Shown one piece after another: positions 22,786 to 31,989 of a DNA stretch of 33,433 nucleotides. The notes beneath the pieces were generated by a model. It saw only the letters and a list, made by a program, of their open reading frames with translations, did no database searches and was not told the origin of the DNA. Source of the DNA: an uncultured Oscillospiraceae bacterium (GTDB lineage: Bacteria > Bacillota > Clostridia > Oscillospirales > Oscillospiraceae); NCBI GenBank assembly GCA_934565615.1, contig CAKTIH010000006.1, positions 1-33,433 on the forward strand, read 5' to 3'. The position numbers and the translations under genes are program-made. Every line of letters begins with the position of its first letter. The stretch's first letter is position 1.

Positions 22786-23814
22786 ATGGCAAATATACGT
22801 GATGTTGCAAAGCTTGCCGGTGTCTCGGTGAGCACCGTATCCCGAGTTGTGAACGAAACTGCCGCTGTTGACAGGGAAACGAAGCAGCGGGTAGTAAAGG
22901 CAATTGAAGAGACCGGCTACAAGGCCAACACCTTTGCGCGCGCATTGAAGAAGGGCAAGACCAATACTATTGCCTTCCTCATCCCGAATATGGAAAATGC
23001 CATATACCCCACCCTGGCGATGACCGTTGAAAACGAAGCCCAGAGGCATGGGTACTTTGTGCTGTTCTGCAACACTATGGAGAACTGCGAGCGCGAGTTG
23101 GAGTATATTGACAAGTTCAAGGGCACGATGGCTGACGGCTTTCTTGTTTCCACAGGTCTGTGCTGCGGAAAGAATACGGAGCTTCTCCGTATGCGCGATC
23201 AGGGCTTTCCTCTGATGTGCCTTATGAGAGAGATGGACGGTCCGGCAAATTCCGTCGTCGCGAAGAACGAAGAGGGCGGATATCTCGGCATGAAATATCT
23301 GCTTGAGCGCGGGTTCAGGGACATTGCCATCATCTACGGCCGCTTTGATCTTATCCTGTATCAGCAGCGTCTGGCGGGCTGCATCGAAGCTATGAAGGAA
23401 TATGGCCTGAAGCTTGATGAGAAGATGCTTCTCAAGGGTGTTACGGACGGTATGGAGGACGGCGCAAACTGCCTTCAGCAGTTTTATGATAAATATAAAC
23501 GTCTGCCGGAAGCCGTGTTTGCCTTGAGCGACCCGTTGGCTTACAGTGCGATGATGACGATCAATTCCTTGGGGTATTCTATCCCCAATAACATTTCGCT
23601 GCTTGGCTATGATAACGCCGCGTTCTCTGCGAGCTGCCGGCTCAGCTCCATTGAACAGCCGCTTGAAGCGATGGCGCGGGATGCAACAAAGACACTTATT
23701 GATATGATAGAAAAAAGGATACCGCCGCACTGCGATCAGAAGGTTTACCCGGTAAGGATCGTTGAGCGTGACTCGGTCGGCTGGAAGGACGGACTTCAGC
23801 CGTTGGATATATAG
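22786..23814 (+). CDS. LacI-family transcriptional regulator
   Basis: Predicted repressor of itself and of the downstream operon. 342 aa: N-terminal helix-turn-helix and hinge (IRDVAKLAGVSVSTVSRVVN, about 4-23; ALKKGKTNTIAFLIPN at the domain junction), then a periplasmic-binding-protein-like effector domain, with the C-terminal LLGYDNAAFSASCRLSSIEQP block. ATG 22786 follows AGAGGG. Identical palindromes (TGAAAACGTTTTCA) lie before this gene and before the operon, as expected of a local regulator. The effector is presumably the operon's substrate or an intermediate. Confidence 0.93.
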   Translation: MANIRDVAKLAGVSVSTVSRVVNETAAVDRETKQRVVKAIEETGYKANTFARALKKGKTNTIAFLIPNMENAIYPTLAMTVENEAQRHGYFVLFCNTMENCERELEYIDKFKGTMADGFLVSTGLCCGKNTELLRMRDQGFPLMCLMREMDGPANSVVAKNEEGGYLGMKYLLERGFRDIAIIYGRFDLILYQQRLAGCIEAMKEYGLKLDEKMLLKGVTDGMEDGANCLQQFYDKYKRLPEAVFALSDPLAYSAMMTINSLGYSIPNNISLLGYDNAAFSASCRLSSIEQPLEAMARDATKTLIDMIEKRIPPHCDQKVYPVRIVERDSVGWKDGLQPLDI

Positions 23815-23909
23815 TTGGCGGCATAGCAGGACTGCGCCTGCGCGGCCGCGAAAAGAAGAGGGCGTGTTAGAGAACGAAAAACTGGCAAGCCCCTTTCTTT
23901 TAGAAAACA

Positions 23910-23923
23910 AGAAAACGTTTGCA
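23910..23923. promoter_or_regulatory. Imperfect LacI-type operator O2
   Basis: AGAAAACGTTTGCA matches 12 of 14 positions of the O1/O3 palindrome. It lies 21 bp, two helical turns, from O3, suggesting cooperative binding. Confidence 0.55.
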
Positions 23924-23930
23924 TAGCACT

Positions 23931-23944
23931 TGAAAACGTTTTCA
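23931..23944. promoter_or_regulatory. LacI-type operator O3 (before the operon)
   Basis: TGAAAACGTTTTCA, identical to O1, 38 bp before the shikimate-dehydrogenase-like gene. No strong -35/-10 pair could be picked out around it by eye. Confidence 0.8.
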
Positions 23945-23982
23945 CATAACAAAAAATGAAAATACTGCAAGGAGGCAGCGGA

Positions 23983-24879
23983 ATGAAGGACTTTATTGTC
24001 AATGCAAAGACGGACGTGTATGCGATTTTGGGAGACCCTATTGAACATTCGATGTCTCCTGTCATCCACAATTCTTCCTTCCGCCGCTGCGGGATGGACA
24101 AGGTTTTCCTCGCCGTCAGGTGCGATCCCGACCATGTGGACGAGATGATGCGCTCGCTCCGCTTTATGGGGCTCAAAGGCTATGTTTTCACCATGCCGCT
24201 CAAGGAGCTTGTTTTCGATCACCTTGATGAGATACGTGACGAGGCCGCGCTTACCGGAGCGATCAACTGCGTGCAGAACGATAACGGAAAGCTTATCGGC
24301 TATAATACTGACAGCATTGGCTTCTGGACCGCCGTTCGGGAACGCAACACGGCTCGGCGTCCCATCCACAAGGTCTTTGTTATGGGCATGGGCGGCTTTT
24401 CCAAGGCGGCGGTCGCGCAGGCTGCGCTTCAGGGCGTTGAGGAGATCGTCGTCGCTAACCGCATGGGCAGCAAAATGGTCCCGGGCTTCCGTACTTTTGT
24501 CGAGCGCCTGAAGGAGAAGTGCCCGCAGACGGAGGTCAGGCTTATCGACTGGGATCCCGAGCTATGGAAGGCGGAGCTTGCCGACGTGGACCTCGTCGCA
24601 AACGCGACGCCGAACGGCCTCAACGGCAAGGGTGATCTTGAAAAGCAGTTCCCATACGCCGCTGCGGCTGACGGCTGCATCTTCTTTGACGCGATCTATT
24701 CCCCGCTCAAAACGGCCTTTCTTGCCGAAGCGGAAAAGTGCGGCCATGCTATTGTCAACGGCCTGGACCTGCTGGCGCATCAGGGCGTCTGCTCGTTTAA
24801 GATATGGACGGGCGTTGAAGTGGAGCCTGCGCTGATGCGCGGCGACGCGCTGGAGTTCCTGGAGAACTCCCACAAATAA
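23983..24879 (+). CDS. Shikimate/quinate dehydrogenase-like oxidoreductase (AroE family)
   Basis: NAD(P)-dependent enzyme acting on a cyclic hydroxy/keto acid. 298 aa. Substrate half: LGDPIEHSMSPVIHN (16-30) and catalytic K74 in TMPLKE; N95 and D110 (YNTDSIGF) complete the site. Nucleotide loop GMGGFSKA (135-142), and NGLDLLAHQ near the end. The usual NVTxPxK reads VFTMPLK, a variation seen in paralogues outside the aromatic pathway. Start ATG 23983 has AAGGAGG just before; an upstream ATG at 23956 does not. First gene of the LacI-controlled operon, so probably catabolic and distinct from a housekeeping aroE. Confidence 0.87.
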   Translation: MKDFIVNAKTDVYAILGDPIEHSMSPVIHNSSFRRCGMDKVFLAVRCDPDHVDEMMRSLRFMGLKGYVFTMPLKELVFDHLDEIRDEAALTGAINCVQNDNGKLIGYNTDSIGFWTAVRERNTARRPIHKVFVMGMGGFSKAAVAQAALQGVEEIVVANRMGSKMVPGFRTFVERLKEKCPQTEVRLIDWDPELWKAELADVDLVANATPNGLNGKGDLEKQFPYAAAADGCIFFDAIYSPLKTAFLAEAEKCGHAIVNGLDLLAHQGVCSFKIWTGVEVEPALMRGDALEFLENSHK

Positions 24880-24935
24880 CGGACTTTACAGTAGAAGCTG
24901 TGAAGAAATAAAAAACTCTAAAAGGAGACGAAAAA

Positions 24936-25985
24936 ATGAAAAAGTTCCTCGCAATGGTTCTTGCCCTGTGCATGGTATTCGCTCTGTGCGCATGCGGCGA
25001 AAGCGCAGCCCCCGCGCAGCAGGCACCCGCTGCTGACGCTCCCGCAGCCGAGAACACCGGCGACACCGCTGCCGCAGCTCCCGAGTATGTTCTTAAGCTC
25101 GGCGATGTTCTTGCTGAAGAGCATCCCCACTCCCAGTCCTACCACTGGTTTGCCGACCGTGTCGCTGAGCTGACCAACGGCGCAGTGCAGGTCGATGTGT
25201 ACGTCAACTCCGCTCTCGGCAACCAGGCCGACCTTGTCGAAGGCCTGCACCTCGGCACTGTCCAGATCGCAAAGTCCATGACCACCGGTCTGAGCACCTA
25301 CTGCCCCGAGATCCAGATTTTCGACCTCCCCTACATGTTCCAGAGCACCGACCAGTTCTTCAAGGTCATTGACGGCGAGATCGGCGAGTACTATGCCAAG
25401 GACGTTCTCGGCACTCAGGACATGATCGGCATCGCTTACTTCTATGCCGGCTCTCGCAGCATGTACACCAACAAGCCCCTCACCTGCCTCGATGACATCA
25501 AGGGCATGAAGATCCGTGTTCCCGAGTCTCCCATATTCATGGGTCTGTGCGCTGCCTTCGGCTGCGCAGGCACTCCGATGAGCGTCGGTGAGCTCTATAC
25601 CGCTCTCCAGACCGGCGTTGTCGACGGCGCTGAAAACGCACCTATCTTCTACTATTCTCAGAAGCACTACGAAGCAGCTCCCTACCTCACTATGACCGAG
25701 CACATCATGACCCCCGATATCGTTGTCATGAGCAAGAGCTACCTTGAGTCCCTGCCCCAGGAGTACCAGGATGCCATCATCCAGGCCGGTAAGGAAATGA
25801 TGCAGTACGAGCGCGACCTGTGGTTTGCACAGGAAGACGCAGCCATTGAGGATCTGAAGGCCAACGGCGTTACCATCACCGAGGTCGACAAGACCGAGTG
25901 GATCGCCGCTGCACAGCAGGTTTGGACCGACTTCACCGACATCGTCGGCCAGGACCGTATCGACGCGATCCAGGCTCTTGCCTGA
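24936..25985 (+). CDS. dctP: TRAP transporter substrate-binding lipoprotein (DctP family)
   Basis: Binds a carboxylate outside the cell and delivers it to the DctQM carrier. 349 aa. Signal peptide with lipobox LCAC (17-20), so a membrane-anchored lipoprotein; then a low-complexity Ala/Pro linker (about 25-47). Mature domain has the DctP landmarks: GDVLAEEHPHSQSYHWFAD, KIRVPESPIFMG (the Arg that usually pairs with the substrate carboxylate) and ALQTGVVDGAENAP. AAAAGGAGA precedes the ATG. A hairpin after the stop separates it from dctQ. The ligand is unknown; most family ligands are organic acids. Confidence 0.93.
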   Translation: MKKFLAMVLALCMVFALCACGESAAPAQQAPAADAPAAENTGDTAAAAPEYVLKLGDVLAEEHPHSQSYHWFADRVAELTNGAVQVDVYVNSALGNQADLVEGLHLGTVQIAKSMTTGLSTYCPEIQIFDLPYMFQSTDQFFKVIDGEIGEYYAKDVLGTQDMIGIAYFYAGSRSMYTNKPLTCLDDIKGMKIRVPESPIFMGLCAAFGCAGTPMSVGELYTALQTGVVDGAENAPIFYYSQKHYEAAPYLTMTEHIMTPDIVVMSKSYLESLPQEYQDAIIQAGKEMMQYERDLWFAQEDAAIEDLKANGVTITEVDKTEWIAAAQQVWTDFTDIVGQDRIDAIQALA

Positions 25986-26009
25986 CGCGAAACAGACAAA
26001 AGTAAAAAC

Positions 26010-26033
26010 GCACCAGGCAGAAATGCCTGGTGC
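26010..26033 (+). repeat. Stable hairpin between dctP and dctQ
   Basis: GCACCAGGCA (26010-26019) and TGCCTGGTGC (26024-26033) pair perfectly over a GAAA loop. No T-run follows, so it probably protects the upstream dctP mRNA end and gives more binding protein than carrier. Confidence 0.75.
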
Positions 26034-26064
26034 GGCGCAAATATAATGGGTTCGGAGGCGAAAA

Positions 26065-26553
26065 ATGGAAAAAATTTTTAAAGGGCTGCGCAAGGTTGAG
26101 ACCGTGTTTGCAGTCGTCGCTATGGTCGCGTTTACGATCGTTGCCTTCCTTCAGGTTTTCTTCCGCGTGTTCCTGCATACTCCGCTGGCATGGTCGGAGG
26201 AGCTCTGCAAATTCTGCTTTATTTGGTGCATGTATCTCGGCTCTATCCTGGTCTCTGCCGATGAAGAGCACTTTACTGTCGACTTTTTCACTAAGCTGAT
26301 GCCGCCTGTTGTTCAGACGGTACTCAGATACTTTTCCTATGCGCTTATCGCGCTCTTCAGCTTTATTCTCATCAAGTACGGCTGGGGTCTTGTTGCGGCA
26401 AACATGAACCGCGTTTCTCCCGCCCTGGGCGTACACATGGGATATATCTATACGATCTTTCCGCTCAATGGCGTGCTCGTGCTTGTGCATGTGATCGAGC
26501 GCATCTATCATGATATTATATCTTCCCGCGGAAGCAAGGAGGTAACGGAATAA
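26065..26553 (+). CDS. dctQ: TRAP transporter small membrane subunit (DctQ family)
   Basis: 162 aa with four hydrophobic helices (roughly 18-40, 48-68, 85-107, 125-148) and the family region WSEELCKFCFIWCMYLGS. It joins the binding protein to the large DctM subunit. GGAGGCG is just before the ATG, and its stop overlaps the dctM start (TAATG), implying translational coupling. Confidence 0.92.
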   Translation: MEKIFKGLRKVETVFAVVAMVAFTIVAFLQVFFRVFLHTPLAWSEELCKFCFIWCMYLGSILVSADEEHFTVDFFTKLMPPVVQTVLRYFSYALIALFSFILIKYGWGLVAANMNRVSPALGVHMGYIYTIFPLNGVLVLVHVIERIYHDIISSRGSKEVTE

Positions 26554-27821
26554 TGGCTCAGGTATTTATCCTCTTAGTTATTATGCTGATTCTCGGCGTA
26601 CCCATAGCCTATGCTATCGGCCTTGCCGCGACATACGGCCTGCTTTTCGTCGGCCATGTTCCTCTCACTGTCGTTCCGCAGCGTATGTATACCATGCTGG
26701 ACACCTTCTCTCTGCTGGCCATACCCTTCTTCGTCCTTGCCGGCAACCTTATGGAGAAGGGCGGCATTTCCAGAAAGCTCATCGCCTTCGCCAATTCGAT
26801 CGTCGGCCATATCAAGGGCGGCCTCGGCATGGTCGATATTCTTAGCTGCATGCTCTTCGGCGCGATCTCCGGTTCCGGTGCCGCCGCGAGCGCTGCCATC
26901 GGCGGCATATGCATCCCCGAAATGCGCAAGCAGGGCTATGACAAGGAGTTTGCCGGCGCTATAACCGCGGTCTCCGGCCCTCTCGGGATAATCATCCCGC
27001 CCAGCGTTGTCATGGTCATATATGCCACCACCGCGAACGTTTCCGTCGGCAGCATGTTCATGGCCGGCTACCTGCCCGGCATCCTCATAGGCCTGCTCAT
27101 GATGGTCACGGTGTACTTCGTCGCGAAGAAGAAGGGCTATCCCGCCGGCAAGCGCGCCACCTTCAAGCAGTTTATCCACACCACCTTCGATGCGATCTGG
27201 GCGATATTCATGATCGTCATCATCATGGGCGGTATATTCTCCGGGTTCTTCACCGCTACTGAAGCAGCCTGCGTATCCGTTGTGTATGCGCTTCTTGTCG
27301 GCTTCTTTATCTATAAAGAGCTCAAGGTCAAGGACCTCGTCGGCATCCTTGTCTCCAGCGTCAAGACCTCTGCCGGCATCATGTTCTGCGTCGCCACGAC
27401 CAATATTCTCGCCTGGCTCATGACCAGTCAGAACGTTGCCTCCAGCGTTGCCGCCGCCATGAATTCCGCCATCCACGGCAAGGTCCTCATGATGATCGTT
27501 ATAAACATCATCTATCTGATCCTCGGCACCTTCCTTGACTCCACCCCGGCTATAATCCTCTCTGTCCCGGTCCTGCTCCCGCTGGCTCAGCAGTTCGGTA
27601 TCGATCCTGTCCACTTCGGCATCATCACCACCGTCAACCTTGCCATCGGCATGAGCACTCCTCCCGTCGGCATAACGCTCTTCGTGTCCTCCAAGATAGC
27701 GGACACCTCTCTTACCAGTATGGTAAAGCCGATGGTTCCTCTCTGGGGCATCATGATCGCAGCACTGATGCTGATCACCTTCTATCCTCCCATATCTATG
27801 CTTCTTGTCAACCTGTTGTGA
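26553..27821 (+). CDS. dctM: TRAP transporter large permease subunit (DctM family)
   Basis: Sodium-coupled carrier subunit, 422 aa and about 12 helices. Family landmarks: IPFFVLAGNLMEKGGIS, GAISGSGAAASAAIGGICIPEM, AVSGPLGIIIPPSVVMVIYA and, in the second half, the matching LLPLAQQFGIDPVHFGIITTVNLAIGMSTPPVG. Start overlaps dctQ by one base. With dctP and dctQ it makes a complete TRAP system. Confidence 0.94.
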   Translation: MAQVFILLVIMLILGVPIAYAIGLAATYGLLFVGHVPLTVVPQRMYTMLDTFSLLAIPFFVLAGNLMEKGGISRKLIAFANSIVGHIKGGLGMVDILSCMLFGAISGSGAAASAAIGGICIPEMRKQGYDKEFAGAITAVSGPLGIIIPPSVVMVIYATTANVSVGSMFMAGYLPGILIGLLMMVTVYFVAKKKGYPAGKRATFKQFIHTTFDAIWAIFMIVIIMGGIFSGFFTATEAACVSVVYALLVGFFIYKELKVKDLVGILVSSVKTSAGIMFCVATTNILAWLMTSQNVASSVAAAMNSAIHGKVLMMIVINIIYLILGTFLDSTPAIILSVPVLLPLAQQFGIDPVHFGIITTVNLAIGMSTPPVGITLFVSSKIADTSLTSMVKPMVPLWGIMIAALMLITFYPPISMLLVNLL

Positions 27822-27848
27822 TCTCTTCTGTTTAAATAGGAGTAAGCT

Positions 27849-29852
27849 ATGCAAAAGAAAACCCTTAATATCGCCGGGCATCCGGTTACGGTATACAGTG
27901 CCAACACCGTCGTCGTCGGCTCCGGTGCGGGAGCCTTCAATGCCGCGGACAGCCTCTTTGATCTGGGGCAGCGCGATGTGCTCATCGTCACCGAGGGCAT
28001 AAACATGGGCACATCCCGCAATACCGGCTCGGACAAGCAGACCTACTACAAGCTTTCAATGGCGTCCTCCGCGCCTGACAGCGTTTATGACATGGCAAAG
28101 GTGCTTTACGGCGGCCAGTCTGTCCACGGCGATACCGCGCTTGTCGAGGCGGCGCTCTCCGCGCGCAGCTTTTTTAAGCTCGTGAATCTCGGTGTGCCGT
28201 TTCCCAGCGACCGTTTCGGCCAGTATGTCGGCTATCAGACCGACCATGACGCTTCCCAGCGCGCGACCTCCTGCGGGCCGCTCACCTCGAAGTATATGAC
28301 CGAGCACCTTGAGCGCTCCGTCCGCAGCAAGGGCATCCCCATCCTTGACGGCTACCGTGTCGTCTCCTTCGTCACCGACGGCGAGGGCGAGGATAAGAAG
28401 CTCGTCGGGCTCCTGGCGATAAACCGCCGGGCGGACGATCATGCCTCCGCTCTGACGCTTTTTAACTGCACCAATGTGGTCTACGCGGTCGGCGGGCCGA
28501 GCGGCCTGTATTACCGCAGCGTGTTCCCTCAGAGCCAGACCTGCGGCCACGGCGCGGCGTTCCTCGCCGGGGCGAAGGGCAGCAACGTCGGCGAATGGCA
28601 GTACGGCCTTGCCTCCACTCAGTTCCGCTGGAACCTGTCCGGAACGTATCAGCAGGTCATCCCGCGCTACGTTTCCACCGCGCAGGACGGCAGTGATGAG
28701 CGCGAGTTCCTGCAGGAGTATTTTGAGGATCACGGTTCCGCGCTCACCGCGGAGTTCCTCAAGGGCTATCAGTGGCCCTTTGACCCCCGCAAGACGCAGA
28801 AGGGCGGCTCGTCCATCGTCGATATCGCCGTGTATAATGAGATCAATCTCAAGGGACGCCGGGTGTTCATGGACTTCAGAAAGAACCCGGAGATCGCCGG
28901 GGAGAACGGCAGCTTCGATTTCTCGCGGCTGTCTGACGAAGCATATAAATATCTGGAAAATTCCGGAGTCCTGTTCGGCACTCCGATCCAGCGCCTGCGC
29001 CGGATGAACGATCCCGCGTATGAGCTGTACCGGAGCCACGGCATCGACCTTGAAAAAGAGCTGCTTGAGATCGCCGTGTGCGCCCAGCACAATAACGGCG
29101 GCCTTCAGGCGGATATGTGGTGGCAGTCGAATCTTAAGCATCTCTTCCCCGTCGGCGAGGCCTGCGGAAACTTCGGCGTGTACCGCCCCGGCGGCAGCGC
29201 GCTCAACGCCTCGCAGGTCGGCTCGCTCCGAGCCGCGCAGTATATCTCCGCGCGTGCCGACGAATATCCTATGCAGGCGGAGCTCTTTGAGAAAGCCGCC
29301 GCCGGCGCTGTCGATGAGTACTTCGACCTCTGTGCAAAGCTTGCCGAGCCGGGCGAAAATAAGCGCTCCCCGAAGCAGCTCCGCACTGGCTATCAAAAGG
29401 AGATGGACGGCTGCGCCGCCTTCCTGCGCCGCAGGAAGGAAATAGGCGAGCAGATCGTCCGCTGCCACGGGTATCTTGACAGCTTCACCGCCGATACCTA
29501 CGCACAGAGCCCGGTCGAACTTATCGAAGCCTTCATCAACCGCGATATACTTGTTACCCAGACCGTCTATCTCACGGCTATGGCGCAGTACATAGACGAC
29601 GGAGGCCGCGGCCGCGGCTCCTACATGGTCGATGACGGCAGCATCCGTTATGACCGGTGCAGCACCGAAGGTGTCGTGTCAGAGCTGGATGAGGGCCGCC
29701 ATGCCGAGCTCGTTCAGGAGGTGCGCTGGAACGGCGGCGACGTCGCTGCCGAGATGATCCCGCGCCGTCCGCTGCCCGATGCCGGCGCATGGTTCGAAAC
29801 GGTCTATAACGATTGTCTGAACGACCGCGTTATAGGCGCGAAAAGCAACTGA
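27849..29852 (+). CDS. FAD-dependent oxidoreductase, fumarate reductase/succinate dehydrogenase flavoprotein-like
   Basis: 667-aa flavoprotein. The dinucleotide-binding loop VVVGSGAGAFNAADSL begins at about residue 21; GINMGTSRNTGSDKQTYY and the capping region follow, and the FAD C-terminal signature LFPVGEACGNFGVYRPGGSALNASQVGSLRAAQY closes the domain, as in fumarate reductase, succinate dehydrogenase and enoate-reducing relatives. No signal peptide or haem motif, so it is soluble and cytoplasmic. It follows dctM and lies directly before an ene-reductase gene. Likely chemistry: oxidation or reduction of a C-C bond next to a carboxylate; substrate unknown. Confidence 0.83.
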   Translation: MQKKTLNIAGHPVTVYSANTVVVGSGAGAFNAADSLFDLGQRDVLIVTEGINMGTSRNTGSDKQTYYKLSMASSAPDSVYDMAKVLYGGQSVHGDTALVEAALSARSFFKLVNLGVPFPSDRFGQYVGYQTDHDASQRATSCGPLTSKYMTEHLERSVRSKGIPILDGYRVVSFVTDGEGEDKKLVGLLAINRRADDHASALTLFNCTNVVYAVGGPSGLYYRSVFPQSQTCGHGAAFLAGAKGSNVGEWQYGLASTQFRWNLSGTYQQVIPRYVSTAQDGSDEREFLQEYFEDHGSALTAEFLKGYQWPFDPRKTQKGGSSIVDIAVYNEINLKGRRVFMDFRKNPEIAGENGSFDFSRLSDEAYKYLENSGVLFGTPIQRLRRMNDPAYELYRSHGIDLEKELLEIAVCAQHNNGGLQADMWWQSNLKHLFPVGEACGNFGVYRPGGSALNASQVGSLRAAQYISARADEYPMQAELFEKAAAGAVDEYFDLCAKLAEPGENKRSPKQLRTGYQKEMDGCAAFLRRRKEIGEQIVRCHGYLDSFTADTYAQSPVELIEAFINRDILVTQTVYLTAMAQYIDDGGRGRGSYMVDDGSIRYDRCSTEGVVSELDEGRHAELVQEVRWNGGDVAAEMIPRRPLPDAGAWFETVYNDCLNDRVIGAKSN

Positions 29853-29870
29853 AACGGGAGGGCCGGAAAA

Positions 29871-31193
29871 ATGAAGCACGAAAGATTTCATTATCGTTCT
29901 CTTGATGATGTCAGAGCCGAGCTGGATAAGCTCAGTGTAAGACTGCCGCTTTCGGATAACGTCTCCGTCCTTGCCTCTCCCGTCACCTTCGGCGGACATA
30001 CCCTGCATAACAGATTGGGTATAGCGCCTATGGAGGGGGCCGATTCCCTTCCTGACGGCAGCCCGTCGGAGCTGACGCGGCAGCGCTATATCCGCCTTGC
30101 GGAAAGCGGCGTCGCGATGATCTGGACCGAGGCCGTCGCGATAACTCCCGAGGGCCGCTCAAGCCCGAGGCAGCTCCTGCTCAATGAGCAGAACCTCCCG
30201 GAGTACGCGCGCATGATCTCGGACATCAAGGCTGCCGGCATTAAGAAGAACGGCTTTGCTCCGTGCATTGTCATGCAGGCAAATCACAGCGGCCGTTACT
30301 CAAAGCCCGACGGCACCCCGAAGCCGATCATTGCCTACCGCCACCCGATCTATGAGCAGACCCGCCCGGCGGATGATAGCTGCATCGCCTCTGACGATTA
30401 TCTGCTCCGCCTTGAGGACACCTTCGGCAGCGCGGCGCTTCTTGCCCGGGAGGCAGGGTTCGACGCCGTTGATATCAAGAGCTGTCACGGCTATCTTCTC
30501 GCCGAGCTTGCTTCGGCCTATACCCGCGAGGGGCCGTACGGAGGAGCGTTTGAAAACCGCTTCCGCCTGCTCTTCAACGCTGTGAAAAACGCCAAGCAGG
30601 CCGAGAACGAAAGCTTCAGCGTCATAGCCCGCATCGGCATTTATGACGGCTTCCCGTACCCCTACGGCTTCGGCGTGAAGCCTGGAGAGGGGATCGTGCC
30701 TGATTTCACCGAGGGCGTGCGCGTGATAAAAACGCTTCACGAGCAGTATGGAATGCCGCTTGTCAATGTCACTATGGGCAACCCCTATCAGAACACCCAT
30801 GTAACCCGGCCCTATGACAATGGTGTCTATGTCCCCGAGGAGCACCCGCTTGAGGGCGTGGCAAGGATGTACGATGGCGTACACGCCGTGAAGCAGGCCT
30901 GCCCCGGCATGACGGTCAGCGGCTCCGCGCCGAGCTATCTGCGCCAGTTCTCCGCAAATCTTGCGGCCGGCGCGGTAGAGCAGGGCTTCTGCGATACGGT
31001 GCTTTTCGGCCGCCTGTCCTTCGCTTATCCCGATTTTGCAAGGGACATTCTCGAAAACGGAAGCCTTGACCCAAAGCGCGTCTGCCTTACTTGCGGAAGC
31101 TGCGGCGTGCTGATCCGCTCCGGCAATCCCACCGGCTGCGCGGTGCGCTTCCCGGATCCCTATATGAAGATTTTGAAAAGCCTGAAAAAATAA
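29871..31193 (+). CDS. NADH:flavin oxidoreductase, old yellow enzyme-like, with Fe-S cysteine motif
   Basis: 440 aa, TIM-barrel FMN ene-reductase. N-terminal HNRLGIAPMEGADS, central ARE-GFDAVDIKSCHGYLLAELAS and FENRFRLLFNAV, and C-terminal DTVLFGRLSFAYPDFARDI fit the family. Cysteines C405, C408, C411 and C423 (CxxCxxC-x11-C) resemble the [4Fe-4S] site of 2,4-dienoyl-CoA/enoate reductases and BaiCD/BaiH, but the NAD(P)/FAD-binding C-terminal half of those ~640-670-aa enzymes is absent. Electrons may thus arrive from another protein, perhaps the adjacent FAD protein. GGAGGG precedes the ATG. Confidence 0.85.
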   Translation: MKHERFHYRSLDDVRAELDKLSVRLPLSDNVSVLASPVTFGGHTLHNRLGIAPMEGADSLPDGSPSELTRQRYIRLAESGVAMIWTEAVAITPEGRSSPRQLLLNEQNLPEYARMISDIKAAGIKKNGFAPCIVMQANHSGRYSKPDGTPKPIIAYRHPIYEQTRPADDSCIASDDYLLRLEDTFGSAALLAREAGFDAVDIKSCHGYLLAELASAYTREGPYGGAFENRFRLLFNAVKNAKQAENESFSVIARIGIYDGFPYPYGFGVKPGEGIVPDFTEGVRVIKTLHEQYGMPLVNVTMGNPYQNTHVTRPYDNGVYVPEEHPLEGVARMYDGVHAVKQACPGMTVSGSAPSYLRQFSANLAAGAVEQGFCDTVLFGRLSFAYPDFARDILENGSLDPKRVCLTCGSCGVLIRSGNPTGCAVRFPDPYMKILKSLKK

Positions 31194-31205
31194 AGAGGTT
31201 ACATT

Positions 31206-31979
31206 ATGACTAAAAAAATTGCAATTGTTACCGGTGCGCGCCGCGGCATAGGCCTCGGCATATCCAAGGAGCTTGGCAAGGCGGGGTACTATGTCGTTAT
31301 GGCCGCGCATTCCGCCGAAGCCGACAACGCTCTCAAAGAGATGAAGGAGCTCGGCTGTGAGTGCGAGTACCTCAAGTGCGATATTTCCTCCACCGAGGAC
31401 CGCAAAAATCTTATCGAGCACGCATGCGATAAGTTCGGCCGCATCGATGTCATGGTCAACTGCGCCGGCGTCGCTCCCAAGAGCAGGCTCGATATCCTTG
31501 AGACGACCGAGGAGAGCTACGATTACGTTGTCAATACCAATGCCCGCTCCACCTTCTTCATGTGCCAGCTCGTGGCCAATAAGATGATCGCCTTCAAGCA
31601 GAGCGGTGAGCTGGAGGACTATGCGCCCCGCATAATCAACATCTCCTCCATGTCCGCCTACACCTCTTCCACCAACCGCGGCGAATACTGCATCTCCAAG
31701 GCGGCCATTTCGATGACCACCCTGCTCTTCGCGGACCGCCTTGCCGACTATGGCATCCCCGTGTTTGAGGTCCGCCCCGGCATCATCATGTCCGACATGA
31801 CTGCCGTTGTCACGGAGAAGTATAAGAAGCTCATTGCCGAGGGCGTTACCCCCATCCGCCGCTTCGGCCAGCCCAAGGATGTTGCCGACTGCGTCATGGC
31901 GGCGTGCAGCGGCCGTCTGGACTTCGCCACCGGCCAGGTCCTCAATGCCGACGGCGGCTTCCAGATCCGCAGACTGTGA
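31206..31979 (+). CDS. SDR family oxidoreductase (FabG-like)
   Basis: NAD(P)-dependent alcohol/ketone oxidoreductase, 257 aa, classical SDR. Cofactor loop TGARRGIG (9-16), NCAG (85-88), catalytic S147/148, Y161 and K165 (YCISK), and the ending GQVLNADGGFQIRR. AGAGGTTA precedes the ATG, 12 nt after the previous stop. In this operon it would interconvert a hydroxyl and a keto group on the imported acid; in general outline it resembles KduD and BaiA, but does not identify either. Confidence 0.9.
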   Translation: MTKKIAIVTGARRGIGLGISKELGKAGYYVVMAAHSAEADNALKEMKELGCECEYLKCDISSTEDRKNLIEHACDKFGRIDVMVNCAGVAPKSRLDILETTEESYDYVVNTNARSTFFMCQLVANKMIAFKQSGELEDYAPRIINISSMSAYTSSTNRGEYCISKAAISMTTLLFADRLADYGIPVFEVRPGIIMSDMTAVVTEKYKKLIAEGVTPIRRFGQPKDVADCVMAACSGRLDFATGQVLNADGGFQIRRL

Positions 31980-31989
31980 TAGGCGGCGT

